This document shows positions 15,482 through 23,688 of a stretch of DNA of 64,000 nt, piece after piece. The notes beneath the pieces are model-generated. The model was not told the DNA's origin, did not search any database, and saw nothing but the letters and a program-made list of their open reading frames with translations. Source of the stretch: Clostridiales bacterium (lineage in GTDB: Bacteria > Bacillota > Clostridia > Oscillospirales > Oscillospiraceae); NCBI GenBank assembly GCA_022785125.1, contig JALFRA010000007.1, forward strand, positions 293,162 through 357,161, read 5' to 3'. Both the position numbers and the translations under genes were made by a program. Each line of letters begins with the position of its first letter. Within the stretch, counting starts at the first letter, position 1.

Positions 15482-15850
15482 TTATTTCCCGCGGCGGGTG
15501 ATGCGGTCTATGAATTCCTGCCACTCTGCGTCAGTGGCGTCTACTTCTTTTGCTGTGCGCAAGGCTACTCGGACGATGTCTCTTTCCATGATGTATTCCG
15601 GAAGATCTGCGGATACCTGGCGGTTTTTGGACTTAGCTGCCAGATCCAGAAGCTGTTCCGCTTCATACTGTCCCAGGCCAAGGATCTCAACCAGCTTGTC
15701 CAGCTTTTCCTGCGTGGGAGCCGGTTTCCGGTCCGTTTCGATGTTGCTCATATAGACCGGGGAAATCTCCAGCTTTGCCGCCAGATTGCGCAGAGACAGG
15801 CCGCGGGACATACGATGCTCCCGCACGAAACTGCCGAATGTCTGCTCCAT
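15482..15850 (-). CDS. XRE-family repressor (ImmR-like)
   Basis: A 122-residue protein with an N-terminal helix-turn-helix (FVREHRMSRGLSLRNLAAKL and EISPVYMSNIETDRK, residues 8-42) and a short acidic C-terminal half. It is transcribed just ahead of the ImmA-like protease gene, as in phage-like repressor/anti-repressor switches. A promoter (-35 TTGCCA, -10 TATACT, 17-bp spacer) and an operator-like motif between promoter and gene suggest autoregulation. Confidence 0.88.
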   Translation of the reverse strand: MEQTFGSFVREHRMSRGLSLRNLAAKLEISPVYMSNIETDRKPAPTQEKLDKLVEILGLGQYEAEQLLDLAAKSKNRQVSADLPEYIMERDIVRVALRTAKEVDATDAEWQEFIDRITRRGK

Positions 15851-15870
15851 AGTGGCGCGCCTCCAATTCT

Positions 15871-15888
15871 GTTCTCTTTTTGGTGAAC
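15871..15888. promoter_or_regulatory. Operator-like motif, copy 2 (XRE leader)
   Basis: GTTCTCTTTTTGGTGAAC differs from copy 1 at one of 18 bases. It lies between the XRE promoter and the XRE start codon, where a bound repressor would block transcription. Confidence 0.65.
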
Positions 15889-15899
15889 GGTTTGCTTAC

Positions 15900-15928
15900 A
15901 GTATACATGGAGATGCCGCTTTTGGCAA
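15900..15928 (-). promoter_or_regulatory. Promoter of the XRE-immA operon
   Basis: On the minus strand TTGCCA (15923-15928) and TATACT (15900-15905) are separated by 17 bp, a good vegetative promoter. It points toward the XRE gene. Confidence 0.65.
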
Positions 15929-15982
15929 TGGCTCTGAAACAAGGTGTTCCCAAATGAGGACACCTCAAAGTTTTTTTGCTGC

Positions 15983-16014
15983 GAGGGTATTCACCCAGCT
16001 ATTTTTCCGGGAGG
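15983..16014. repeat. Inverted repeat, right member
   Basis: This is the partner of 13845-13876, with 26 of 32 positions matching in inverted orientation. It lies in the gap between the XRE promoter and tnpW. Confidence 0.8.
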
Positions 16015-16061
16015 GGTGTGAGGGAACCTTATGATGGTTGTATTATTATATCTTGGGCTTT

Positions 16062-16093
16062 AATCGGGTTTGACAATATTACCAAACCCGATT
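16062..16093. repeat. Imperfect palindrome, copy 2, upstream of tnpW
   Basis: AATCGGGTTTG and CAAACCCGATT face each other around ACAATATTAC. The 32 bp match the parB palindrome at 28 positions. Most changes hit both arms symmetrically (TTTG/CAAA here against TTCG/CGAA there), so the dyad is kept. It lies 46 bp before the tnpW start and 305 bp before tnpX. Confidence 0.85.
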
Positions 16094-16139
16094 CTGTTTA
16101 CATCCACGTTCTCTCCAAAAACTATAAAGGAGGAGCAAT

Positions 16140-16322
16140 ATGCCCGAAAACAATTCTGAACGATTTGAGAATCGTGTGGTTCGCTCGGAACGCTATCAGT
16201 TCAGTCATGGCAGGTTGATCCACGTTGTATCCGTATTTCCGGCAGAAGGGATCTGTACACCGGAGGATAAGCTGAGGAAACTCATCGACATGGATCTGAG
16301 AAAAGAGAAACAGTGTGCGTAA
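16140..16322 (+). CDS. tnpW: TnpW-family small protein
   Basis: A 60-residue protein ending in the TnpW pattern: HGRLIHVVSVFPAEG, then TPEDKLRKLIDMDL. The start follows GGAGGAG by 5 nt. TnpW proteins accompany TnpX/TndX recombinases on Tn4451-type and many other Clostridial elements. Their role is not established. It reads toward and precedes the recombinase gene by 76 bp, so the two are probably cotranscribed. Confidence 0.8.
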   Translation: MPENNSERFENRVVRSERYQFSHGRLIHVVSVFPAEGICTPEDKLRKLIDMDLRKEKQCA

Positions 16323-16398
16323 TGGTGTGGACTTTTCCTGCATTCAGAGTTAACATCACACCATGCTCTGAACGGTTTGACGTCAAAGGAGGGTACAG

Positions 16399-18030
16399 AT
16401 GAGTAAGTCAAACCTGAACAAAAAAACCGCCCTGTATTGCCGCCTGAGTCAGGACGACGGACTGGACGGAGATTCAAACAGCATTCAGAATCAAAAGAAA
16501 ATATTGGAGCAGTATGCCATTGATCACCACTTCCCAAATCCCTGCTTCTATGTGGATGATGGGTATTCCGGTGCCAACTTCAATCGGCCTGATTTCCAGC
16601 GAATGATCACAGACATGGAGAATGGCGAGATTGGGATCATCATTACCAAAGATCTCAGCCGCCTGGGCCGTAATCAGCTGCACACTGGCCTGTACATTGA
16701 AGAGCGCTTTCCCCAATTCGGTGTTCGCTACATTGCTATCAACGACAATGTGGATACTGATAGTACGGAAAGCAATGACCTAATGCCTTTCAAAAACCTG
16801 TTTAATGAGTGGTTTGTTAGAGACACAAGTCGAAAGATTCGTGCTGTGTTCCGCGCCAAAGCAGAACGTGGAGAGCGTTTGGGGACTCGTGCTCCTTATG
16901 GGTACAGGAAAGACAAGGAACATAATAATCAGCTTGTCGTGGATGAGGAAGCTGCAGCGGTTGTCCGGCATATCTTTAGTATGTGCGCGGCAGGAAGTGG
17001 ACCATCACAAATTTCCCGAGTATTGAAAAAGGAAAAGGTGCTTTGCCCTGCTATGTATGCATATCAGCGTTTTGGTGACCGTCATATGGGACTGATTATG
17101 GACGAACCATATAACTGGGCGCAGAGTACAGTTGCTCACATACTGGAAAATGAATTATATATTGGGAATACCATCAACATGCGATTCAGCAGCAAATCTT
17201 ATAAGGACAAGCGGAAAATAGAGCATCCGAGAGAAGAGTGCATAGTTCTGGAAGGAACTCATGAACCTTTGATTGATAGGGAGACTTGGGATATTGTTCA
17301 GCGCGTGCGGCAAAACAAGCGCCGTCGTACCAATATTGGCGAACAGAACAAATATTCCGGTTTGGTGGTGTGTGCTGACTGCGGAAAAACGATGGTACTA
17401 CACAGAGCGCATACAATGAGTGCCACCTATAATCATTTCACCTGTCGAACCTATAAGAAAAAGGGCGCTGAAGTATGCTCTGCGCACTACATTCGTGAAT
17501 GTGTTTTGGATGAAATCGTGCTGGAGGACATTCGGCGGGTAACCGCCATGGCACGAGAAAACACGGTGGAATTTGCATCGTACATTGGGAACCGCCAATC
17601 TACTGAGATTCGCCGTGAAGTTCGTCGGCTGGAAACAGAGCTTGCAGGCATGCAAAAGCGTAGTTCGGAATTGGACGCTATCTTCAAGAGGTTATATGAG
17701 GACTCTGTTCTGGGACGGATAACCCCTGATCAGTTCCAAACACTTTCTGCCAGCTATGCCTTAGAGCAGGAACAGTTAAAGGCCGGCATTCCGCAAAAAG
17801 AGGCCGTGATTCAAGAATTGAAAGAAACGGTATGTGGAACAGACAATTTTATTGCTAAGGCAAAGCGATACACCGATATCTCGGAACTCACGCCGGAGTT
17901 GCTTCGCTTGTTTATTCAGAAAATCGTTGTTCACGAAAAAGATGTTAAGTGGTCAAAACACGCTGAGCAAACTGTAGAGATTTATTACACCGACATCGGG
18001 TATGTTGGAGAAGTGAAAAAAACCGCATAG
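16399..18030 (+). CDS. tnpX: TnpX/TndX-type large serine recombinase
   Basis: A 543-residue site-specific recombinase. The N-terminal resolvase domain has catalytic Ser17 in YCRLSQDDG and the partner arginines in TKDLSRLGRNQ. The central recombinase domain (GTRAPYGYRKDKE, about 155-270) is followed by a zinc-ribbon with CADCGK and later CSAHYI (about 320-365), a coiled-coil and a DUF4368-like C-terminus. Such enzymes excise and integrate elements through a circular form. GGAGGG precedes the ATG. A 12-bp palindrome TTTGACGTCAAA (16376-16387) overlaps the leader and may be regulatory. Base composition is visibly more AT-rich than the host genes. Confidence 0.95.
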   Translation: MSKSNLNKKTALYCRLSQDDGLDGDSNSIQNQKKILEQYAIDHHFPNPCFYVDDGYSGANFNRPDFQRMITDMENGEIGIIITKDLSRLGRNQLHTGLYIEERFPQFGVRYIAINDNVDTDSTESNDLMPFKNLFNEWFVRDTSRKIRAVFRAKAERGERLGTRAPYGYRKDKEHNNQLVVDEEAAAVVRHIFSMCAAGSGPSQISRVLKKEKVLCPAMYAYQRFGDRHMGLIMDEPYNWAQSTVAHILENELYIGNTINMRFSSKSYKDKRKIEHPREECIVLEGTHEPLIDRETWDIVQRVRQNKRRRTNIGEQNKYSGLVVCADCGKTMVLHRAHTMSATYNHFTCRTYKKKGAEVCSAHYIRECVLDEIVLEDIRRVTAMARENTVEFASYIGNRQSTEIRREVRRLETELAGMQKRSSELDAIFKRLYEDSVLGRITPDQFQTLSASYALEQEQLKAGIPQKEAVIQELKETVCGTDNFIAKAKRYTDISELTPELLRLFIQKIVVHEKDVKWSKHAEQTVEIYYTDIGYVGEVKKTA

Positions 18031-18070
18031 GAAAAAGGCAGGTACTGCCAATGCAATACCTGCCTTTTCC
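18031..18070 (+). terminator. Terminator of tnpX and end of element
   Basis: AAAAGGCAGGTA (18033-18044) pairs perfectly with TACCTGCCTTTT (18057-18068), directly after the tnpX stop. It is A/T-flanked on both sides and so could work in both directions. Confidence 0.8.
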
Positions 18071-18131
18071 TAAAAATGAAAGATGTCCTTGTGGTGACTC
18101 CGCTAATGGCGTCCCGGTTTAAAATGCGGAA

Positions 18132-20075
18132 TTACTCCTCCTCGGGAGCGACCTCCTCGTCGCCGCCCTCCAGCAGAGCGCGGATGGACAGGGAGACCTT
18201 CTTGTGGTCGTAGTCGATGTCGATGATCTTCACGTCCACCATCTGACCCTCGCTCAGCACGTCGCCGGGCTTGTCGATGCGGTGATCGGCGATCTGGGAG
18301 ATGTGGATCAGACCGTCCACACCGGGCACGATCTCGGCGAAGGCGCCGAAGGTCATCAGCTTGACCACGCGGACGTTGGCCACGTCGCCGGGCTGATACT
18401 TGCCGGTGAAGACCTCCCAGGGATTCTGGGTGCGGTCCTTCATGCCCAGAGAGATCTTCTTCTTCTCGGGGTCGAAGGAAATGACATACACCTCAACGGT
18501 GTCGCCCACGGAGACGGCCTCGGAGGGGTGCTTGATGCGGGACCAGGACAGCTCGGAGATGTGGACCATGCCGTCCACGCCGCCGATGTCCACAAAGGCG
18601 CCGTAAGAGGTCAGGCTCTTCACGGTACCGGTGTAGCGCTTGCCCTCCTCGATGTTGGCCCACACCTCGGCGGCCTTGGCGGCACGCTCCTCGGCCTCAA
18701 CGGCGCGGATGGAGCCCACCACGCGCTTGCGGGCGCGGTTGACCTCGGTGATGCGCAGGCGCACGTGCTGCTTGACCAGCTGGCTCATGGGAGTCTCACG
18801 GGGCAGACCGGTCTGGGAAGCGGGCACGAAGACGCGCACGCCCTTGATGGACACGACAACGCCGCCCTTGTTCTCCTCGGTGACCACGCCCTCAACGGTG
18901 GTGTGATCCTCCTTGGCCTGCTCCACGTCTTCCCAGCTCTTCACGGTCTCAAGGCGCTTCTTGGAGAGGGTGACGACACCCTCCTGGTCGTTCACGCGCA
19001 TGACGTAAGTCTCGATCTCATCGCCAACCTTTACCAGGTCCTCGACCTTGACCGTAGGATCGTCGGTCAGTTCGGACACCGGTATGTAGCCGGCGTGCTT
19101 GGTGCCAAGATCCACATAGATCTCAGTGGGCGTAATGCCAGTGACAACGCCCGTGACCTTCTCCCCTGTATTTAAAGTCTTGATCGATTTCTCCAGCATT
19201 TCAGCGAAGGATTCCTCGATCTCAATGTGTTCGTCGCTCATTTTGTCATAGACCTCCTTTATAATCCACTCAGGCGTGGACGCGCCCGCAGTGATTCCAA
19301 TAGAAGCCTTCCGGTACAGGGTGGAAGGTTCCAGCTCCGCCGCCCGTTCGATCCAAACGACCATGGGACAGAGCGCTTTGCATAACTCGGCCAGCCGTTT
19401 GGTGTTGGAGCTTTCCCGCCCACCGATGACGACCATAGCATCGCTTTTGGCGGCCAGCGCCTGAGCCTCAGACTGCCGTTTATACGTAGCATTACATATT
19501 GTATCAAAAATTTTTAAATTTGTACACTCTTTTTTTGCTTTTTTTACGCACTCTGCCCAGATAAAGTGCGTGGAGGTGGTTTGGGACACCATGGTAAGGG
19601 GCATTTCACGCCGTTTAGGGTCCTCCTCCAGCCACTGGGCCAGGGCCTGCGCCCCTTCCAATACAACAGGATGGGCACACCAGCCGGCGATGGCAACCAC
19701 CTCCGGATGGTCGGGCATCCCGATGATGAGCACCTGACGGCCCTCCCCTTCCGCCTCCTCCACAATCCGGTGGATGCGGGAGACGTTGGGACAGGTGGCG
19801 TCGATCACAGGACAGCCCCGCGCCTCCAGGGCCTGGTGGACCGCCCGACCCTCCCCGTGGGAACGGATGATGACGGCGGTGCCGGGGGGCACCTGGTCAG
19901 GAGACTGGACCAGCGCCACCCCCCGCTCCTTCAGATAATCAATGACGCTGCCGTTATGGATGATGGGGCCCAGCATGGCGCAGGGCCTGCCGCTCTCAGC
20001 GGCCTGTTCCGCCAGTTCCACCGCCCGCCGGACACCATAGCAGAATCCGGCGGACCGGGCCAGCTCCACGCTCAT
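18132..20075 (-). CDS. ispH-rpsA: Bifunctional HMBPP reductase (IspH) / ribosomal protein S1
   Basis: A 647-residue fusion typical of Clostridia. Residues 1 to about 283 are IspH, the last enzyme of the MEP isoprenoid pathway, with the three iron-sulfur ligands Cys12 (GFCYGVRRA), Cys95 (DATCP) and Cys194 (DTICNATYKR). From about residue 305 there are four S1 RNA-binding domains (for example VTGVVTGITPTEIYVDLG and YTGTVKSLTSYGAFVDIGG). The acidic C-terminus is EEVAPEEE. The start overlaps the plsC stop as ATGA. The mobile element is inserted just after its stop, so its natural terminator has probably been displaced. Confidence 0.95.
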   Translation of the reverse strand: MSVELARSAGFCYGVRRAVELAEQAAESGRPCAMLGPIIHNGSVIDYLKERGVALVQSPDQVPPGTAVIIRSHGEGRAVHQALEARGCPVIDATCPNVSRIHRIVEEAEGEGRQVLIIGMPDHPEVVAIAGWCAHPVVLEGAQALAQWLEEDPKRREMPLTMVSQTTSTHFIWAECVKKAKKECTNLKIFDTICNATYKRQSEAQALAAKSDAMVVIGGRESSNTKRLAELCKALCPMVVWIERAAELEPSTLYRKASIGITAGASTPEWIIKEVYDKMSDEHIEIEESFAEMLEKSIKTLNTGEKVTGVVTGITPTEIYVDLGTKHAGYIPVSELTDDPTVKVEDLVKVGDEIETYVMRVNDQEGVVTLSKKRLETVKSWEDVEQAKEDHTTVEGVVTEENKGGVVVSIKGVRVFVPASQTGLPRETPMSQLVKQHVRLRITEVNRARKRVVGSIRAVEAEERAAKAAEVWANIEEGKRYTGTVKSLTSYGAFVDIGGVDGMVHISELSWSRIKHPSEAVSVGDTVEVYVISFDPEKKKISLGMKDRTQNPWEVFTGKYQPGDVANVRVVKLMTFGAFAEIVPGVDGLIHISQIADHRIDKPGDVLSEGQMVDVKIIDIDYDHKKVSLSIRALLEGGDEEVAPEEE

Positions 20076-20668
20076 CGTCCCGCCTGAGGCTGCAAAGCCT
20101 CGATCCGTCTCATCAGGTCCTCGGCGATAGCCTTGTACTCATCGGGGGTGGGCCGCTTGGAGGCCGTCTCAGGGTAATAAGGCTCCCCAATGACCACCTG
20201 GTTCCAGCGGAACCAGCGCTTTTCCGCCGGCATATAGATCGGTACAATGGGCACGCCGGTGCGCACTGCCAGCATGGCGGCGCCCGTTTTGGCGTCTCCC
20301 ATATCTCCATCCTGATGACGGGTACCCTCAGGGAACATCAGCAGCAGTTCCCCGTTTTTCAGATACTTCATGGCGGTTTTGATGGCCCCGATGTCAGCCT
20401 GGCCCCGCTTGACGCCGAAAATGCCGCCGTGCTTCAGGATCCAGCCAATGATGGGCCAGTGCATGACCTCCTCCTTGGCCATAACGTGGATCTGGTGTTT
20501 CAGACCCAGGGCGTAGGCCACAAAGAGAGGGTCGCTCATCCGGGTGTGGTTGGCACACAGCAGGGCGCCCCCCTCCGGAACGTTCTTCTTGTTGATGCAG
20601 CGGGTGGGTTTCAGGATCCGGAAAACCGGCCAGAGAACGAGATAGGCCAGGAAATAGATGATATTCAT
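20072..20668 (-). CDS. plsC: 1-acyl-sn-glycerol-3-phosphate acyltransferase
   Basis: A 198-residue enzyme that converts lysophosphatidic acid to phosphatidic acid. The N-terminal membrane segment (MNIIYFLAYLVLWPVF) precedes the catalytic NHTRMSD motif (His41, Asp46) and the substrate-binding FPEGTR near 113. It overlaps cmk upstream and ispH-rpsA downstream by 4 bp each (ATGA), so the three are translationally coupled. Confidence 0.95.
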   Translation of the reverse strand: MNIIYFLAYLVLWPVFRILKPTRCINKKNVPEGGALLCANHTRMSDPLFVAYALGLKHQIHVMAKEEVMHWPIIGWILKHGGIFGVKRGQADIGAIKTAMKYLKNGELLLMFPEGTRHQDGDMGDAKTGAAMLAVRTGVPIVPIYMPAEKRWFRWNQVVIGEPYYPETASKRPTPDEYKAIAEDLMRRIEALQPQAGR

Positions 20669-21345
20669 GCCTGCAACTGCTCCTTTACGATTTCGATCAG
20701 CAGCGCCAGACTCTGCTCCAGATCCAGCTGGGTGGTATCCGCCAGCACCGCGTCGTCCGCCTGACGCAGAGGCGCGGCAGAGCGGGTGCTGTCCTTCTCA
20801 TCCCGCTCTTTCACGTCCCGCAGCACCGCCTCGTAATCGGCGCTCTGGCCCCGCGCCTCCAGCTCCAGCCAGCGGCGGCGGGCCCGTGCCTCAGGGGTGG
20901 CGGTGAGAAATATCTTCACGTCGGCCTGAGGCAGCACCACGGTGCCGATGTCCCGGCCGTCCATCACCACGTCATGCTCCTGGGCCAGCTTCCGCTGGCG
21001 GTCCAACAGAAAGGCACGCACATCCGGGATGGCGGACACGCAGGAGGCGTACCGGGAGATCTCATGCTGCCGGATGGCCTGGGATACGTCCTCTCCATTG
21101 AGGTACATCCGTTGTTCCCCGTCCTCCCCGTAGCCCAGTCCGATGTCCAGTCCGGGCAGCAGGGCGGTCACCGCATCCCCGTTCTCCGGGTCCGTGCCGG
21201 TACGGAAGGCCCGCAGGCCCACCGTGCGATAGATGGCCCCGGTGTCTACATACAGATAACCCAGCGCCTTTGCCAACGCCCGGGCCAGGGTGGATTTCCC
21301 CGCCCCGGAGGGTCCGTCGATGGCAATGCTCCTGTGCTTGGTCAT
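20665..21345 (-). CDS. cmk: Cytidylate kinase
   Basis: A 226-residue (d)CMP kinase. The P-loop GPSGAGKST follows the start MTKHRSIAID, with YVDTGAIYR and the MDGRDIGTVV segments of the family. ATG 21345 is preceded by AAGGAGG. A longer in-frame start at 21474 would overlap the neighbour by over 120 bp and adds low-complexity residues, so it was rejected. It is part of the RpiR-BaiN-like-cmk-plsC-ispH/rpsA operon. Confidence 0.95.
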   Translation of the reverse strand: MTKHRSIAIDGPSGAGKSTLARALAKALGYLYVDTGAIYRTVGLRAFRTGTDPENGDAVTALLPGLDIGLGYGEDGEQRMYLNGEDVSQAIRQHEISRYASCVSAIPDVRAFLLDRQRKLAQEHDVVMDGRDIGTVVLPQADVKIFLTATPEARARRRWLELEARGQSADYEAVLRDVKERDEKDSTRSAAPLRQADDAVLADTTQLDLEQSLALLIEIVKEQLQA

Positions 21346-21346
21346 A

Positions 21347-22600
21347 TCACTCTGCCTCCTTGGAGGGACGGACGAACTCCGCCGCGCCCCGTCCCGCCGC
21401 CCGGCCGGTGGACCAGGCGATCTGCAAATTAAAGCCGCCGGTGTAGGCGTCCACGTCCAGCACTTCCCCGGCAAAAAAGACCCCGCCCGCCTTCTTGGAG
21501 GCCATGGTATGGGGGTCTACCTCAGAAGTTTTGACGCCGCCGGCAGTGACAATGGCCTCGGCGATGGGCCGGGGGCCGGAAATATCGATGCGGATGCACT
21601 TGAGAGTCTCCACCAACCGGCGGCGCTGCCCCTTGGTCACCGAGTTGGCCTTCAGATCGCCGGGAATGTTGGTCAGCTCCAGCACCACCGGCACCATGAG
21701 CCGGGGCACCAGCCCCTCCAGCACATGGCGGAAATCCTTGTTGGCCCCCTCCCCCAGGTCCCGGAGCACCCGGGCGTCCAGCTTCTCCTGGTCCAGGGCG
21801 GGCTTCAGATCCAGCAGGATGTAGTAGTGCTCCTTCCCCATGTCCCGCATATGGGCGGAGGCGGAGAGGATCAGGGGCCCGGTGATACCGAAGTGGGTGA
21901 AGAGCATCTCCCCCTGTTCGGCGTACACTGTCTTTTTCTTGCTGTTTTTCACCTGGATGGCCACGTTCCGCAGGCTGAGACCCTGCATCTGGGCGCAGAA
22001 GGCCTGCTCCGCCACCAGAGGCACCAGAGAGGGCCGGGGCTCTACGATGGTGTGGCCCAGGGCGCGGGCAAAGTCATACCCGTCGCCGGTAGAACCGGTA
22101 AGGGGGTAGGACACGCCGCCGGTGGCGATGACTGCCGCCTTGCAGGGATAGGTTCCCTTCTCCCCCTTCACGCCGGTGATGCGTCCCTCCTCCAGGATCA
22201 GGCCGGTGGCCCGGTCCTGAACGATGTCCACCCGGGCCTTCCGCAGAGCACGCAGCAGGGCGTCGATGATGTCGGCCGCCTTGTCGGACTGGGGAAAGAC
22301 CCGGTTGCCCCGCTCGATCTTCAGGGGCACACCCAGCCTCTCAAAGAAGGCCTCCGCCTCCTCGGGAGAAAAGCGGGTGGCCGCGCTGGTCAGGAACCGG
22401 CTGTTGCCGGGAATATTTTGCAGCAACTCCTGCACCGTGCAGTGGTTGGTCACGTTGCACCGGCCCTTGCCGGTGATGTACAGCTTGCGGCCCAGCTTGG
22501 GGTTGCGCTCCAGCAGGGTGACAGACACGCCCTGCTCCGCGGCGGCCAGGGCCGCCATACAACCGGCGGCGCCGCCGCCGATCACGATGATCTCACTCAA
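21347..22600 (-). CDS. NAD(P)/FAD-dependent oxidoreductase, HI0933/BaiN-like
   Basis: A 417-residue flavoprotein with a dinucleotide-binding motif GGGAAG (8-13), the family segment GKGRCNVTN (about 44-52) and a C-terminal VDAYTGGFNLQIAWSTGRAAG. Members are annotated as aminoacetone-oxidase-like or BaiN. One member acts in bile-acid dehydroxylation, but most have no known substrate. Its placement ahead of cmk-plsC-ispH is conserved in Clostridia, which points to a housekeeping role. It starts inside the RpiR gene stop (ATGA). Confidence 0.88.
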   Translation of the reverse strand: MSEIIVIGGGAAGCMAALAAAEQGVSVTLLERNPKLGRKLYITGKGRCNVTNHCTVQELLQNIPGNSRFLTSAATRFSPEEAEAFFERLGVPLKIERGNRVFPQSDKAADIIDALLRALRKARVDIVQDRATGLILEEGRITGVKGEKGTYPCKAAVIATGGVSYPLTGSTGDGYDFARALGHTIVEPRPSLVPLVAEQAFCAQMQGLSLRNVAIQVKNSKKKTVYAEQGEMLFTHFGITGPLILSASAHMRDMGKEHYYILLDLKPALDQEKLDARVLRDLGEGANKDFRHVLEGLVPRLMVPVVLELTNIPGDLKANSVTKGQRRRLVETLKCIRIDISGPRPIAEAIVTAGGVKTSEVDPHTMASKKAGGVFFAGEVLDVDAYTGGFNLQIAWSTGRAAGRGAAEFVRPSKEAE

Positions 22601-23466
22601 GGGTTTTCGTCCACCTTCTCATAGACCTCATACTCGTCCCAGATCCGTTCCAGACTCTCAAAGGTACGGGAGAGGTCGTCGTTCTTCTTCCGGCCGATGG
22701 CCACGATGAGGGCGTTGACCAGGCTGAGGGGGGCCACCAGGGAGTCCACAAAGGAGGCCATGTCGCTCTTGGCCAGCAGGGTGATGGTGGAATAGGGGGC
22801 CAGCGGGGATGCCGCCGAGTCGGTAATGGCGATGGCCTCCGCCCCCCGGTCGTGGGCAAACTGCATGGCCTTCACCGTCCGGCGGGAGTACCGGGGGAAG
22901 CTGATGCCGATGATCACGTCCTCCGGCCCGATGTGAAGCAGCTGTTCAAAGACCTCGCTGCTGGAGGTGGTGTGGATGATGGTCACATTGTTGAAGATCA
23001 GGGTAAAATAGAACCCCATGAAGCTGGCGATGGCGGCAGCGGAGCGCACACCCAGAATATAGATGTGGCGGGCCTTAACGATGGCGTCCACCGCACGCTG
23101 GAACTGGGCCTGGTCGGTCTCCTCCATGGTCAGGCGGATCTTCTCAATGTCAGACTGCATCACCATGGACAAAATATCGTGGTCCCCGATGCGGTCGTTG
23201 CTCACCTCAATACGCTGGATGGAGGTAAGCTTGCTGCGGATCATCTCCTGCAGGGCCTTCTGCATGGCGGGATAGCCGTCGTACCCCAGCTCGGCGGCAA
23301 AGCGCACCACGGTGGACTCACTCACCTTCACCGTCTTGCCCAGCTTGCTGGCCGTCATGAAGGCGGCCTTGTCATAGGACTCCAGGATGAAGTTGGCGAT
23401 GAGCTTCTGCCCCTTGGAGAAGGTATTCATTTCAGATTGAATGGTAGAGAGAATATCTTTCGGCAT
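22597..23466 (-). CDS. RpiR/MurR-family transcriptional regulator
   Basis: A 289-residue regulator with an N-terminal helix-turn-helix (TASKLGKTVKVSESTVVRFA, about 37-56) and a C-terminal SIS sugar-phosphate-binding domain (IYILGVRSAAAIASF and VIIGISFPRYSRRTVKA). The start MPKDILSTIQ at 23466 follows GGGAGG. An upstream start at 23541 has no such site. RpiR proteins sense phosphosugars. As first gene of the operon it may regulate itself and the genes behind it. Confidence 0.9.
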   Translation of the reverse strand: MPKDILSTIQSEMNTFSKGQKLIANFILESYDKAAFMTASKLGKTVKVSESTVVRFAAELGYDGYPAMQKALQEMIRSKLTSIQRIEVSNDRIGDHDILSMVMQSDIEKIRLTMEETDQAQFQRAVDAIVKARHIYILGVRSAAAIASFMGFYFTLIFNNVTIIHTTSSSEVFEQLLHIGPEDVIIGISFPRYSRRTVKAMQFAHDRGAEAIAITDSAASPLAPYSTITLLAKSDMASFVDSLVAPLSLVNALIVAIGRKKNDDLSRTFESLERIWDEYEVYEKVDENP

Positions 23467-23619
23467 AACCAGTACCTCCCGGCGTTCTGATCCCTGTCGA
23501 CATAACGCCGTTAACCTTGATGACAAAGAATCCCGGCCCATCCTCCGGTGTAACCGTGGACAGACCGGACAGAAAGACGGCCGCGCAGCCGCGGTACGTC
23601 CCTTGATTCAGTAAACACT

Positions 23620-23648
23620 ATCATACTGGTTTTTCAAAAGAAAAGCAA
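23620..23648 (-). promoter_or_regulatory. Promoter of the RpiR-ispH/rpsA operon
   Basis: On the minus strand TTGCTT (23643-23648) and TATGAT (23620-23625) are spaced 17 bp, about 150 bp before the RpiR start. An inverted repeat CTTTTTGCA/TGCAAAAAG (23653-23687) lies just upstream and may be an operator or part of the rluB terminator. Confidence 0.5.
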
Positions 23649-23688
23649 TCCCCTTTTTGCAAGAATTCTATCACTTCCTGCAAAAAGT

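Larger units (their letters stand above)
1..18131. mobile_element. Integrative (probably conjugative) element, right-hand part
   Basis: The segment carries a TnpX-type serine recombinase with TnpW at its right end, an XRE/ImmA switch, SSB, ParB-like, DUF3991/TOPRIM, DinG-like helicase and several cargo genes. This set is typical of Clostridial integrative elements. Beyond it the content changes abruptly to host housekeeping genes. The right boundary lies between the recombinase terminator (ends near 18070) and the ispH-rpsA stop codon at 18132. The exact att site is not resolved because the left end is outside the window. Relaxase, coupling protein and VirB4 genes are not seen, so conjugative ability is inferred from the type of element. 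Confidence 0.85.
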
